Counted from the stretch's first letter, positions 53,267 through 62,202 are shown. The stretch: 64,000 nucleotides of DNA from Sphingobium cyanobacteriorum (GCF_030580935.1 NZ_JAUQOM010000008.1:1-64000); one strand, 5' to 3'. Notes: generated from the letters alone by a model not told the origin. Numbers and translations: made by a program.

Positions 53267-54061
53267 TCAGTTGCCCGTGAATTGCGGTGAACGCTTTTCG
53301 ATGAAGGCCATGACAGCTTCACGGTGATCGTCCGACATGGCGGAAACGGCCTCGAAAAATACGCTGGCGTCGATCATGCCTTCCAACTGGCGGCGCAGCG
53401 GCAGGTTCACGGCCTGTTTGGTGAAGTTGATGGCGACGGTCGCGCCATTGGCGAGCCGTTCGGCCATGCCATAGGCAACCGAATCGAGTTCCGCCATCGG
53501 GACGGCCCTGTTGATCAGACCCATTGCCGCAGCATCCTTCGCCAGAATAGGATCGCCGGTCAGCAGATATTCGCGGGCGCGCATATAACCGATCAACTGC
53601 GGCCAGATCAGCGCGCCGCCATCACCGGCAGCATAGCCGACCGCGACATGGGGGTCGGCTATGCGCGCATGTTCCACAGCATAGCAAAGATCGGAAAACA
53701 GGGCGAGTGTGGCGCCAAGGCCGATGGCATGGCCGTTCAGCCGGGTAATCAGCGGCTTTTCCAGGCGCAGCAGGGCGTTGAGCAGGCGTCGCGCTTCGAT
53801 GAACGCCTCTACCGTCTGGCGCGGCTGGTCCAGCAGTTCACGCATATGCTGGATGTCACCACCGGCGGAGAATGCCTTTTCGCCCGCGCCAGTCAATACG
53901 ACCACCTTGGTGTCACGATCGTAGTTCACATCTTCCAGCGCACGGCGCAGTTCATCGTGCATGGGGTCGCTGAAGGCGTTGGTCGGCGGGTTGTCCAGTG
54001 TCAGTACGAGGATGCCATGTCCGCGGCGCTCAACCTTCATATGCTTGCAATAATCGTACAT
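53267..54061 (-). CDS. Enoyl-CoA hydratase/isomerase family protein
   Basis: 264 residues from the ATG at 54061 (GGAG about 8 nt upstream); the ATG two codons earlier is too close to it. Crotonase fold: [24 protein letters not shown] and NGHAIGLGATLALFSD with Thr in the first Glu place. IADPHVAVGYAAGDGGALIW has His in the second place but keeps Asp in GDGG. An isomerase or lyase role is more likely than hydration. It lies upstream of the IclR gene on the same strand. Confidence 0.92.
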   Translation of the reverse strand: MYDYCKHMKVERRGHGILVLTLDNPPTNAFSDPMHDELRRALEDVNYDRDTKVVVLTGAGEKAFSAGGDIQHMRELLDQPRQTVEAFIEARRLLNALLRLEKPLITRLNGHAIGLGATLALFSDLCYAVEHARIADPHVAVGYAAGDGGALIWPQLIGYMRAREYLLTGDPILAKDAAAMGLINRAVPMAELDSVAYGMAERLANGATVAINFTKQAVNLPLRRQLEGMIDASVFFEAVSAMSDDHREAVMAFIEKRSPQFTGN

Positions 54062-54150
54062 CGACATTCTCCGCCTGTTTGCTTGCGTTTCAGATAGGGC
54101 GGAAGGGGAAGGGCTGGCCAGCCATCAGCACCCGGTCGCCCTGATATCGT

Positions 54151-55137
54151 TCATGCGCTGGGTGGTGATATGACCGGGTCGGGCAGCGGCCTGCCGCCAA
54201 AAAAGGCATCCAGATTGTCCGCCACCTTATGACCCATGGCCGAACGGGTTTCGATCGTGGCGCTGCCCAGGTGGGGAAGCAGCACGGCATTGTCCTGCCG
54301 CAATAGCGCCGGGTGAACCGCAGGTTCGCGTTCATAGACATCAAGGCCGGCAGCGGCGATCGTCCGGTTCGCCAGAGCATCGGCCAGTGCGGCCTCGTCG
54401 ATCACTGTGCCGCGTGCCGTATTGATCAGGATCGCATCGGAACGAAGCAGCGCGAGGCGTCGGGCGTCGATCAGATGGTGTGTCTCTGCGCCGCCCGGTA
54501 CATGCAATGAGACAATGTCGGTGGAGGCGAGGAGCGTATCAAGGTCGACATGACGGGTGGCGCCCAGTTCCTTTTCGACAGCGGGATCGGCCGGGCTGCG
54601 GTTGTAATAGTGGATTGCCATGCCAAAGCCATGGCGGGCGCGACGCGCTACGGCCTGTGCGATCCGTCCGAAGCCGACAAGCCCCAGCCGCTTGCCGGAC
54701 AATTCCATGCCCAGAAGGTGGGTGGGACGCCATCCTGACCACGCGCCTGCCCGCAATTCGCGTTCGCCCTCACCCCCGCGCCGGGCGGCGGTGAGCAGCA
54801 GCAGCAGGGCGATGTCGGCGGTCGCCTCGGTCAACACCCCAGGCGTGTTGGACACGGCGATGCCCGCATGCCGGGCGGCTTCCAGGTCGATATTGTCGGT
54901 GCCAACGCCGAAATTGCCGATCATGCGGACACATGCATTCGGCACCGAGAGGATCGCAGTGTCGATCCGGTCCGAAACCGTCGGGCACAACGCATCGAAT
55001 GCGGACATGGCGGCACGGAGCTGCCGGGCAGAGAGCGGCCGGTCGGCACTATCGACCACCATGTCATAGTCCCGCGCCAGCCGTTGTTCGACAGCGTCGG
55101 GCCAACGGCGCGTGAGGAGAATGCGTGGACGCTTCAC
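54151..55137 (-). CDS. D-2-hydroxyacid dehydrogenase (glyoxylate/hydroxypyruvate/2-ketogluconate reductase type)
   Basis: 328 residues from a GTG two bases after the stop of the monooxygenase gene. NAD-binding LGLVGFGRIAQAVARRA (GFGRIA 155-160). Catalytic residues Arg242 (NTARGTVIDE), Glu271 (YEREP) and His289 (LLPHLGSAT) are all present. It interconverts a D-2-hydroxy acid and its 2-oxo acid with NAD(P)H. The tight coupling to the ring-cleavage genes suggests that it handles a 2-oxo acid product of that pathway. Confidence 0.94.
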   Translation of the reverse strand: MKRPRILLTRRWPDAVEQRLARDYDMVVDSADRPLSARQLRAAMSAFDALCPTVSDRIDTAILSVPNACVRMIGNFGVGTDNIDLEAARHAGIAVSNTPGVLTEATADIALLLLLTAARRGGEGERELRAGAWSGWRPTHLLGMELSGKRLGLVGFGRIAQAVARRARHGFGMAIHYYNRSPADPAVEKELGATRHVDLDTLLASTDIVSLHVPGGAETHHLIDARRLALLRSDAILINTARGTVIDEAALADALANRTIAAAGLDVYEREPAVHPALLRQDNAVLLPHLGSATIETRSAMGHKVADNLDAFFGGRPLPDPVISPPSA

Positions 55138-55139
55138 GG

Positions 55140-56792
55140 TCAGGCGGCCCCACGCACGACATTGATAATGCGTGCAGCCTCCACAGCGTCCGGCGCGTCA
55201 TCCGATCTCCAGGCCACATGGCCATCCGGCCGGACCAGCACCAGCCGCTTCTCATAGGCATCGGCCACGGCGCCGTTCACGAGGTCGACTGTACGAAACG
55301 GCATGTTCACGGCGGCTGCGGCCTGCGCCAGCATCGATCCGTCCGCCAGCGCTTCGCCGTTTTTCCGACCGATCCGCAGCAGCACGAAGTCGAGATCGAA
55401 CAGGTCGATCGTCGATTTGTCCTCGCCCAGCCAGACATGCGGCGCGCGGGCGCCGGGTCGGGCGGTCTGGGTGTAGGTGGTCACTTCCAGCGGGGGCGCG
55501 GGTGTGCCATCCGGCACGATGATCGGCGAATCATCGTAACGATAGCCCATCGTCACCCCCAGCGTGAACCATTCCGGCTTCATCGTTTCTGTGTACATGT
55601 CACCATAGACCTTGCGCGCCGCATCGCCCGCCGGGCCTGCTTCGAACACCTCCCTGGGCGGCAATTGCTTGCGGGTGGACAGCATGCGACCAAGGTTGAT
55701 GGCGGCTTCTGTCACGTTGCGCTTGGCGACAGGCTGGCGTTCGGCCTCGTAGGAAGCAAGCAGATTGTCGCCACCCCAGCCCTGGATCTTGGCAGCCAGC
55801 TTCCAGGCGAGGTCCGCCGCCTCCTGAAGGCCGGTGGTCATGCCGAAACCGCCGGTCGGCGAAAGCTGATGCGCGGAATCGCCGCACAGCCAGATGCGGC
55901 CCCGGCCATAGCTGTCGGCGGTCAGTTCGCGGCGGCTCCACTGCATGGAGGAGATGATGTCGAACGCAAAGTCGCGGCCGACGGCGCGCCGGATGCCTTC
56001 GGCTGCTTCGGCCTCGCTGAGCGCAGGCTTGTCAGCCGATCCCACGAACGAGAAGCGCCATGTGTTGCGCCCGTCGATGCACACGATGGTCGCCCATGTG
56101 CCTTCGGGACCGATAAGGATGTAGCGATAGGCGTGCGGATCTATGTCGATCAGTTCGCACAATGCATCGGACCGGAAGATGATGTTGGTCGTGTTGGTGA
56201 GCAGGGCGTTGCCGCTCAGCGTAATGCCCAGCTTCGTTCGCACAGGGCTTGCGCCACCATCGCAGCCGAGCATGTAACCGGCCTGAACCTGCCAGGTTTC
56301 GCCCGTGGCTACATTCCGCAGCGTTGCAAGCACGCCCTTCCCATTGTCCTCGAAATCGACCAGTTCGGTGCTGTAGTGAATGCGCGCCTTGCCAGTTGAG
56401 AGCGCGAATTCGCGCAAGACGGGATCGAAGAAATTCTGCGGACAACGTTCCTTATGCTCCGGGCTCTGGGGTTCGGGCAGAGAGGCGGCATTGCTGGCAA
56501 AAGGTTCGCGACCCAGTTCCCAGCCCCCGGACAGCGCAGTCACCCATGCATAATCCTGGGAATGGTTGCGGTTGAAACCGGCGGCATGCACCTTGTCCTT
56601 CAACCCCCAGCGCCGGACGAGTTCCATCGTTCGCGCGTGAAGAAGATCCATCTTCGGCTGAAGAATGTCGCTGCCGTCGAGCTTTTCGACGACCATGCTT
56701 GCTATGGATCGGCGACCCATTTCGCCAGCGAGCGCAAGGCCGACAGGACCGCCGCCGATAATCAGAACCGGAATGTCAATCTGAGTGGTCAT
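55140..56792 (-). CDS. FAD-dependent aromatic monooxygenase (PheA/TfdB/MhpA family)
   Basis: 550 residues. Class A flavoprotein hydroxylase: GGGPVG (13-18) near the N-terminus, the DG motif region LGCDGGASPVR, and the GD motif GRIWLCGDSAHQLSPTGGFGMTTGLQEAADLAWKLA near 300-335. A C-terminal thioredoxin-like domain (APHVWLGEDKSTIDLFDLDFVLL...VRPDGHVAWR) is typical of phenol hydroxylase/MhpA types. It hydroxylates an aromatic or phenolic ring with NAD(P)H and oxygen, probably giving the substrate of the gentisate-type cupin encoded 36 bp upstream. Confidence 0.94.
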   Translation of the reverse strand: MTTQIDIPVLIIGGGPVGLALAGEMGRRSIASMVVEKLDGSDILQPKMDLLHARTMELVRRWGLKDKVHAAGFNRNHSQDYAWVTALSGGWELGREPFASNAASLPEPQSPEHKERCPQNFFDPVLREFALSTGKARIHYSTELVDFEDNGKGVLATLRNVATGETWQVQAGYMLGCDGGASPVRTKLGITLSGNALLTNTTNIIFRSDALCELIDIDPHAYRYILIGPEGTWATIVCIDGRNTWRFSFVGSADKPALSEAEAAEGIRRAVGRDFAFDIISSMQWSRRELTADSYGRGRIWLCGDSAHQLSPTGGFGMTTGLQEAADLAWKLAAKIQGWGGDNLLASYEAERQPVAKRNVTEAAINLGRMLSTRKQLPPREVFEAGPAGDAARKVYGDMYTETMKPEWFTLGVTMGYRYDDSPIIVPDGTPAPPLEVTTYTQTARPGARAPHVWLGEDKSTIDLFDLDFVLLRIGRKNGEALADGSMLAQAAAAVNMPFRTVDLVNGAVADAYEKRLVLVRPDGHVAWRSDDAPDAVEAARIINVVRGAA

Positions 56793-56828
56793 TCATATGT
56801 CTTTCGCCACTGGCGTAACGGGAAGGGT

Positions 56829-57812
56829 TCAGTCAGGCTGTTCGCTACGGAGCAGGCCAAGCATTTTGAGCATCGGTTCGTCACTGACGCGCAGCAGGGT
56901 GACGTCGCTGTCCGCGATCCAGTCCGACGCCGACCAGGCCGGCACGACCAGCACGTCGCCCCGGCTGAAGGAAAAACGCTTGCCCTCTGCCGCCATGCTG
57001 CCCGTGCCCTCGATTACCGCGTAGATGGCGTTCATCGTCGTGCGCGGATCGTGCAATGCGGCGCCCGCCGACAGGTGGCGCAGATGCAGGCCGATCGTCG
57101 TCATGTGCGGCGGGCCAAGCTCCATCAGCCGCTCGCCGGGGCGCGTTTCGGCCATGGCGCGCACGGCTGGCCCGGTTTGTGCGAATGCGAAGCGAAAGGG
57201 TGAATCCGGCTGTGGATCACCCGCCGGTTCGATCCAGTCGGCAAATTGTTCGAAAAACATCGGTTCGATCAGATGGATGAAGGGTACATCCAGGAAATCG
57301 ATCCAGAAAGCGTTGCTGGATGCCCGATTGTCATGGCCATGCCATTTCCAGTTGGGCGTCAGCAACACGTCGCCCGGCGCCATCGGGATGGAGTTGCCAT
57401 CCACGATGGTATAGGCGCCCGGCTCCGCATCAAGCACAAGACGCAGCGCATTGGGCGTGTGGCGGTGGCTGCGCGCCGTTTCGCCTGCAAGCACCAGTTG
57501 ATAGGCGGCCACGAGGGTGCGTGCCGTTGCATAGTCATTGCCCGGATGCGGGTTGACCATGATGAGGTTGCGTCGTTCCGACATATGGGTGTCGACATAA
57601 CGCGATGCGCTGTCGAGCGCGGCGCGGGTGTCGGCTGCGCGCCAATGCGCGGGCACGAAAATGCGGTTGGGCTGGGGATAGACGGACGGTTTGGGTTTGG
57701 CCCAGCCCGGCCCGACACCCGCCTGTGGCAGCAGGGCATTCACCGCGTCCAGATCACCCGCCGCCGCAAAAGCCGCGGGCAGGGCATCGGGAGCGATAGC
57801 AGTGTCGGTCAT
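56829..57812 (-). CDS. Gentisate 1,2-dioxygenase-like cupin
   Basis: 327 residues from the ATG at 57812. Iron ligands are visible in SHRHTPNALRLVLD (His116, His118) and NWKWHGHD (His158). The surrounding APGDVLLTPNWKWHGH and IDFLDVPFIH follow the gentisate dioxygenase/salicylate dioxygenase pattern. The second cupin half (LSAGAALHDPRTTMNAIYAVIEG) is present without obvious ligands, as in known members. It cleaves a ring between carboxyl- and adjacent hydroxyl-bearing carbons to give a maleylpyruvate-type product. The start overlaps the FAH gene stop by ATGA (57809-57812). Confidence 0.92.
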   Translation of the reverse strand: MTDTAIAPDALPAAFAAAGDLDAVNALLPQAGVGPGWAKPKPSVYPQPNRIFVPAHWRAADTRAALDSASRYVDTHMSERRNLIMVNPHPGNDYATARTLVAAYQLVLAGETARSHRHTPNALRLVLDAEPGAYTIVDGNSIPMAPGDVLLTPNWKWHGHDNRASSNAFWIDFLDVPFIHLIEPMFFEQFADWIEPAGDPQPDSPFRFAFAQTGPAVRAMAETRPGERLMELGPPHMTTIGLHLRHLSAGAALHDPRTTMNAIYAVIEGTGSMAAEGKRFSFSRGDVLVVPAWSASDWIADSDVTLLRVSDEPMLKMLGLLRSEQPD

Positions 57813-58639
57813 GGAGCCACGACCTTCAGGTTCATCTCGCCGACATGATCGACAAGGATGCGGACAGCGTCGCCAGCCTGGACCGGGCCAACCCCTTCGG
57901 GCGTTCCGGTGGCGATGATATCGCCCGGCATCAGCGTTGCTGCTTCGGATGCCATGGCGATCATGCCGGGAATGTCGAGGATCAGGTCGCGGGTGTTGGC
58001 CGACTGGCGCAGTTCGCCATTGACCCACAGACGCAGATCAAGCGCATGGACATCGGGCACTTCATCGGCCGTCGCGATCCACGGGCCGTTCGGGCAGAAG
58101 CTGTCCCAGCTCTTGCGCCAGACGCGCTCTTCCGGGCCACGGATCACCATGTCGATCAGGCAGGTGTAGCCGAAGATATAATCGGCATAATCTTCCCGCG
58201 CGATATGGCGGCCGCGCTTGCCGATGATGATGCCCAGTTCGCATTCATGGTGGACTTCGCGCCCCTCGACCGTCGGCATAACGATCGGGTCGTTCGGGCC
58301 GCTCAGGCTGCTGTTGGCCTTGAGGAAGAAGCGGTTCTTGTCGGCCCGGTTCGCGCTGTTCATCTCCTCGCGATGCTTCTGGTAATTTGCGGGGTAGCAG
58401 ATCAGCTTGTTGGGCCATTCAATCGGCGTGAGCAGCTTTTCCGGGGCTGGAGCGATCTGCCGAACGGCGGGATCGGCCAGAACGGCGTCCAGTCCGCGCT
58501 CGTTCAGACTGGCGATGAAGCTCACCATCTGCGTCGGCGGCCAGGCCGCCGGGCTGGTGTCCAGCGCGTCAGTTACGTCGTGCCATATGTCTCCGGCGAT
58601 AACGCCGATGCGGTTGCCGTCCAGGCGAAACAGCTTCAT
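57809..58639 (-). CDS. Fumarylacetoacetate hydrolase family protein (fumaryl/maleylpyruvate hydrolase-like)
   Basis: 276 residues; a G-rich ribosome site precedes the ATG. Metal ligands are in VHHECELGIIIG (two Glu) and YTCLIDMVIRG (Asp). The substrate region carries YPANYQKHREEM and FLKANSSLSGPND, and the end holds DIIATGTPEGVGPVQAGD. FAH enzymes hydrolyse C-C bonds of 2,4-dioxo acids. With the preceding dioxygenase it should release pyruvate and a C4 dicarboxylate or a substituted analogue. No maleylpyruvate isomerase is seen nearby. Confidence 0.94.
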   Translation of the reverse strand: MKLFRLDGNRIGVIAGDIWHDVTDALDTSPAAWPPTQMVSFIASLNERGLDAVLADPAVRQIAPAPEKLLTPIEWPNKLICYPANYQKHREEMNSANRADKNRFFLKANSSLSGPNDPIVMPTVEGREVHHECELGIIIGKRGRHIAREDYADYIFGYTCLIDMVIRGPEERVWRKSWDSFCPNGPWIATADEVPDVHALDLRLWVNGELRQSANTRDLILDIPGMIAMASEAATLMPGDIIATGTPEGVGPVQAGDAVRILVDHVGEMNLKVVAP

Positions 58640-58653
58640 GAAATTATCCCCCC

Positions 58654-60069
58654 TCAGGCGGCCAGATCGCCGGTGATATGTTCCGCCGCGCGCAGCGCCG
58701 TGGCGGCGGTCTTGGCCAGCCCGCCGACATAGCCCGTGCGATCGCCCCCCTCCATGCCGCCGGTGGACGTGCCCACCGCATAGAGTCCGGGAATGACCGC
58801 GCCACTCGTGTCCAGCACACGCGACAGGCCATCAATGCGCAGGCCGCCCATGGTATAGGTTATGCCGGCACAGGCCGGGCCGGCGTAGAACGGGCCTTTG
58901 CTGATCGTCCAGGGTTTATAGCGGAAGGTGGCGCGGGGCGGGTCGAGCTGTTCGGTCGTGCCAGCTTCGACGGCACTGTTATAGGCGTTGACCGTGGCGA
59001 CCAGCGCGTCGGCGGGCATCCCGATTTTCTGCGCCAGTTCTTCAAGCGTAGCCGCCCGTTCGATCGGGCCGCCATTGGCCTCCATATGCGGGTTGGCGGG
59101 GAAAGAGCGCGCCTTGCCGCCTTCTTCCCAGATCGGCTGGTCGAAGATGACCCAGGAGGACAGCGGATCGTCCAGCGCGGCGATCCGGTTCGCGATATGC
59201 GGCCCGCCATAGCCCTCGTCGCAGAAACGCTTGCCGTCCGCGCCGACGATGATCGCGTTCGTGCAGATATCGTCATACCAGGGATAGGGCCACAGATTGT
59301 CATTGGTCATCGCGTTGCGATGCATGACATGACCATAAAAGCCGTCCATCCGTTCTGACAGCGCCGCGCCGATCGCCTGCGCCATGCGGATGCCGTCGCC
59401 CGCGCCCTTGCGGGTATTGCGTTGCAAAACTTTTTCCGGCGCGGGGCTGATATATTTGCGGAGCATGTCCTCGTTCGCCGGGAAACCGCCATCGGCGATG
59501 ATGACATGCGGGGCTTTCACGGTGAAGGCGCCCTCGGCACTCTCGCCCTCAAGCCCGCTTATTGCGCCGCTTTCGTCCTTGGTGATCGCGGTGATGCCAT
59601 GGCCACGCAGCACTATGCCGCCGAGCTTGGCCAGTTCGCCGTCAAGCGTTCGCATCAGCACATCGCCTGCGCGGCCTTCCCATTGCAGGCCGACGCGGAT
59701 GAGTGCAGGCGGGGTGAGCACATAATTATGGTGCGGTTCAGGGCTGCCGCGCATGAAACGAACGCCCTTGGACTGCAAATATTTTACCGCGCGGCGCGAA
59801 TCGCGGGAAACAGCCCTTGTCTGTTCCGGTTCGGCCATGCCGCCGGTAATCGCGGTGATCTTGTCGACCAGGGCGTCCTCGTCCGATGTGATGTCGGTGA
59901 GCGCGAGGTGGAACACACCTGCGCAGACGCGCGTATTATTGACGTAGCGGTCCTCCGGCGACTTTTCGAACAGGATGACCTTCTTTCCGCCCTCCGCCAC
60001 GCGCAGCGCTGCGGTCAGCCCACCCAGCCCGCCACCAATGATCGCCACGTCACATTCAATCACACGCAT
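58654..60069 (-). CDS. FAD-dependent oxidoreductase (fumarate reductase/succinate dehydrogenase flavoprotein-like)
   Basis: 471 residues; GGGAG precedes the ATG. FAD motif VAIIGGGLGGLTAALRVAEGG (about 8-28), ADGGFPANEDMLRKYISPAPE, GAGDGIRMAQAIGA (about 231-244), and the terminal GLYAVGTSTGGMEGGDRTGYVGG. This is a full-length relative of the truncated flavoprotein at the left window edge. It may desaturate or saturate an acid or ring ketone. It begins the five-gene run 52-FAH-cupin-monooxygenase-hydroxyacid dehydrogenase. A TGGT-N3-ACCA dyad lies 45-55 bp upstream. Confidence 0.93.
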   Translation of the reverse strand: MRVIECDVAIIGGGLGGLTAALRVAEGGKKVILFEKSPEDRYVNNTRVCAGVFHLALTDITSDEDALVDKITAITGGMAEPEQTRAVSRDSRRAVKYLQSKGVRFMRGSPEPHHNYVLTPPALIRVGLQWEGRAGDVLMRTLDGELAKLGGIVLRGHGITAITKDESGAISGLEGESAEGAFTVKAPHVIIADGGFPANEDMLRKYISPAPEKVLQRNTRKGAGDGIRMAQAIGAALSERMDGFYGHVMHRNAMTNDNLWPYPWYDDICTNAIIVGADGKRFCDEGYGGPHIANRIAALDDPLSSWVIFDQPIWEEGGKARSFPANPHMEANGGPIERAATLEELAQKIGMPADALVATVNAYNSAVEAGTTEQLDPPRATFRYKPWTISKGPFYAGPACAGITYTMGGLRIDGLSRVLDTSGAVIPGLYAVGTSTGGMEGGDRTGYVGGLAKTAATALRAAEHITGDLAA

Positions 60070-60113
60070 CGTTCACTCCCACAGTCCGGGCTCGTATAAA
60101 GATTTTCCACTTT

Positions 60114-60124
60114 TGGTCCTACCA
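60114..60124. promoter_or_regulatory. TGGT-N3-ACCA dyad upstream of the flavoprotein/ring-cleavage operon
   Basis: TGGT-CCT-ACCA in the context CTTTTGGTCCTACCAGAAAG, with A/T-rich flanks resembling those of the IclR-gene dyad at 53182-53192. Confidence 0.5.
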
Positions 60125-60166
60125 GAAAGATGGGGCGTCGAAACTCATCACGGTTACGGTGAAAGC

Positions 60167-61060
60167 TCAGTGTTCCAATGACGCTGCAAATGTCATGATC
60201 AGGTGTGCGACCGCATCGAAACCGATGTGAAAAAACAGACCGATCGGGTCTGTTTCCTTGATTTCGCAGATTTTTGCATCTGCCATGAGCGCTGCCATTC
60301 CAGCGCCCTGGCGCCCGATCGATGCATCTTCTCCATCGCTCGTGATTTCCACGATCAGCGCCGGCGCACGCACGGCGGCCAGTGCGGCAGACAGATCGAA
60401 TGCGAAGTTCGCGCTGTAAAAGTCGCGGACAGTGCGGCGCGCGGCAAGATCGTCGATGATCCGGTTTTCCAGCGCGCGGAGCATCAGAATCTTGTCGGGT
60501 GCCGTGTGAATGGCGTCGTCCCACCATAATTTGGTCAGGCTGCGCCATTGTGCCGTCCAGCCGCGCATTGGATCCGGCCCGTCGACCTCATCGGCGCCAT
60601 TGATGAAATAGCGTTCCAGCACGGCACCGCGCACCGTGCTGTTGCGCTGCGCCTGGTCCACGCCGATGCTGTGACTCTTGCCAGCGACGATGAGGCCCGC
60701 AGTGCGGTCAATGTGCCGGGCGGCGAAAGCGGCACCCAGCTTGTGCCCGGAATGCAATCCGAACACGATCGCCCTGTCCACGCCCAGCGCGTCGAGCACC
60801 GGCACCAGACACTCTGCCCTATCTTCCATGGTTGTACCGGCGGGCTGTGCCGTCGATCCCCCGAAACCCGGAATATCCGGCGCGATCGCAAGCATTCCCT
60901 GGGCCGCCAGCATCTCCATGACAGGTTCGAACTGCCCCCCGCTGCGCGGTGCGCCGCCCAGCAGAATGACAGCGCGCCCCTGGCCCGCATGGCGATAATG
61001 TATCTGCCCGCCCATCCAGTCCGCATAGGCCCGACGCAGCGGGTGCAAGGTGGGCGCCAT
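60167..61060 (-). CDS. Alpha/beta hydrolase
   Basis: 297 residues from the ATG at 61060, one base after the stop of the upstream lyase gene. Fold markers: HYRHAGQGRAVILLGGAPRSG, DIPGFGGS (62-69), and the nucleophile in VFGLHSGHKLGAAFA (Ser104; the elbow is GLHSG). The late His is probably in FFHIGFD. Related enzymes hydrolyse C-C bonds of ring-fission products or esters. It is co-transcribed with the ICL/PEP-mutase gene. Confidence 0.9.
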   Translation of the reverse strand: MAPTLHPLRRAYADWMGGQIHYRHAGQGRAVILLGGAPRSGGQFEPVMEMLAAQGMLAIAPDIPGFGGSTAQPAGTTMEDRAECLVPVLDALGVDRAIVFGLHSGHKLGAAFAARHIDRTAGLIVAGKSHSIGVDQAQRNSTVRGAVLERYFINGADEVDGPDPMRGWTAQWRSLTKLWWDDAIHTAPDKILMLRALENRIIDDLAARRTVRDFYSANFAFDLSAALAAVRAPALIVEITSDGEDASIGRQGAGMAALMADAKICEIKETDPIGLFFHIGFDAVAHLIMTFAASLEH

Positions 61061-61061
61061 G

Positions 61062-61952
61062 TCAGCCGGCGTTGGCCTTGGAGGCGTAGCGTTCCTCCAG
61101 TGCATCGAAACGGGCCTTGTCAACGACACGCTGACGCTCGGCGAAATTGGCGAGCTGATCCTCGACGCCTGCAAGTGATCCGACCGCTTTCAGATGCCCA
61201 AGCACATGGCTCATCGACCGAATCGATGCCTGAAGCGCGGCATTGGCGTACAGGACGCCGCTGAACTGCCAGGCCTTGATCTGCTCCATCGTCGGCATGG
61301 GTGTCTTGCCGCCATGGACGATATTGAGAATCTTGAGGCCTGGCGTTTCCTTCGCGACCCGTTCGATTTCCTCCAGCGTCTGGGGCGCTTCAACGAAGGT
61401 CGCCTGCGCGCCGGCTTCGTGATACATGTGGACGCGCTCGATCGCGGCATCAAGGCCGAGCATCGCACGGCTGTCGGTGCGCGCGACGATCACGAAATTC
61501 TCGTCCCGGCGGGCGTCGACGGCGGCCTTCACCTTGTCCACCATCTCCCCTGCGTCGATGACGGCCTTGCCCGCGAAATGTCCGCATTTCTTGGGAAACA
61601 ACTGATCTTCGATCTGGATCGCGTTGGCGCCGGCGCGTTCGTAAAGCTGGACCGTGCGATACATGTTGACCGCATTGCCAAAGCCGGTGTCGCCATCGGC
61701 AAAGATCGGCAGATCAGGACAGGCTTCCCGCATGGAGGTGATGTTGGCCGTCACTTCCGACAGCGAGACAAGGCCGATGTCGGGGACGCCATGCAGTGTA
61801 TTGGCGATCCCGGCGCCAGTAATGTACAACGCATCGAACCCTGTTTCAGCGATAACCCGCGCCGCAAGAGCGCATCCGGCGCCGGGCAGCAGCAGTCCGC
61901 GGCGCTCCTCAAGCAAGGCAAGGAATTTGCGGCTGAGGTCGCGGTCGGTCAT
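61062..61952 (-). CDS. Isocitrate lyase/PEP mutase superfamily lyase
   Basis: 296 residues; GGAGAC precedes the ATG. TIM barrel with the Mg site ADGDTGFGN (85-93) and catalytic KKCGH (121-125), including the nucleophilic/acid Cys123. This composition is shared by 2-methylisocitrate lyase, oxaloacetate decarboxylase and 2,3-dimethylmalate lyase. It cleaves a C-C bond in a substituted malate or decarboxylates an oxaloacetate analogue. It lies upstream of the hydrolase in a promoter-proximal position and is divergent from the FadD3-like ligase. Confidence 0.93.
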   Translation of the reverse strand: MTDRDLSRKFLALLEERRGLLLPGAGCALAARVIAETGFDALYITGAGIANTLHGVPDIGLVSLSEVTANITSMREACPDLPIFADGDTGFGNAVNMYRTVQLYERAGANAIQIEDQLFPKKCGHFAGKAVIDAGEMVDKVKAAVDARRDENFVIVARTDSRAMLGLDAAIERVHMYHEAGAQATFVEAPQTLEEIERVAKETPGLKILNIVHGGKTPMPTMEQIKAWQFSGVLYANAALQASIRSMSHVLGHLKAVGSLAGVEDQLANFAERQRVVDKARFDALEERYASKANAG

Positions 61953-61985
61953 GCAAATGTCTCCGGTCAGGTCTGAATGCGGCTG

Positions 61986-62025
61986 ATCACCTCCTATAGG
62001 AGTGATGGTGCAGGTAAGGCACCAT
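61986..62025. promoter_or_regulatory. Stacked inverted repeats in a divergent promoter region
   Basis: ATCAC-CTCCTATAGGAG-TGAT (61986-62006) contains the 12-bp palindrome CTCCTATAGGAG. It is followed by ATGGTGC (62005-62011) and GCACCAT (62019-62025). Both lie 34-73 bp before the lyase start. Candidate operators. Confidence 0.45.
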
Positions 62026-62202
62026 GAAAGCCCATGATCATGCGGTCATCGTGAATCCGATGGTGCAATAGACATATGCCATCATCATCGCCCTTTTGAT
62101 CAAGCTGTAGCATGAGTTGACAGCGGCTTGGCATCGCGGCGACAGCTTTGGCCGTAATCCGCATGGCACGCGATGTTGCAAGCCAATCTTTACGGGAACA
62201 AC

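Noticed and set aside
55125..56399. 424-codon plus-strand frame opposite the monooxygenase
   Set aside because: Shadow frame; the minus strand carries intact FAD motifs.
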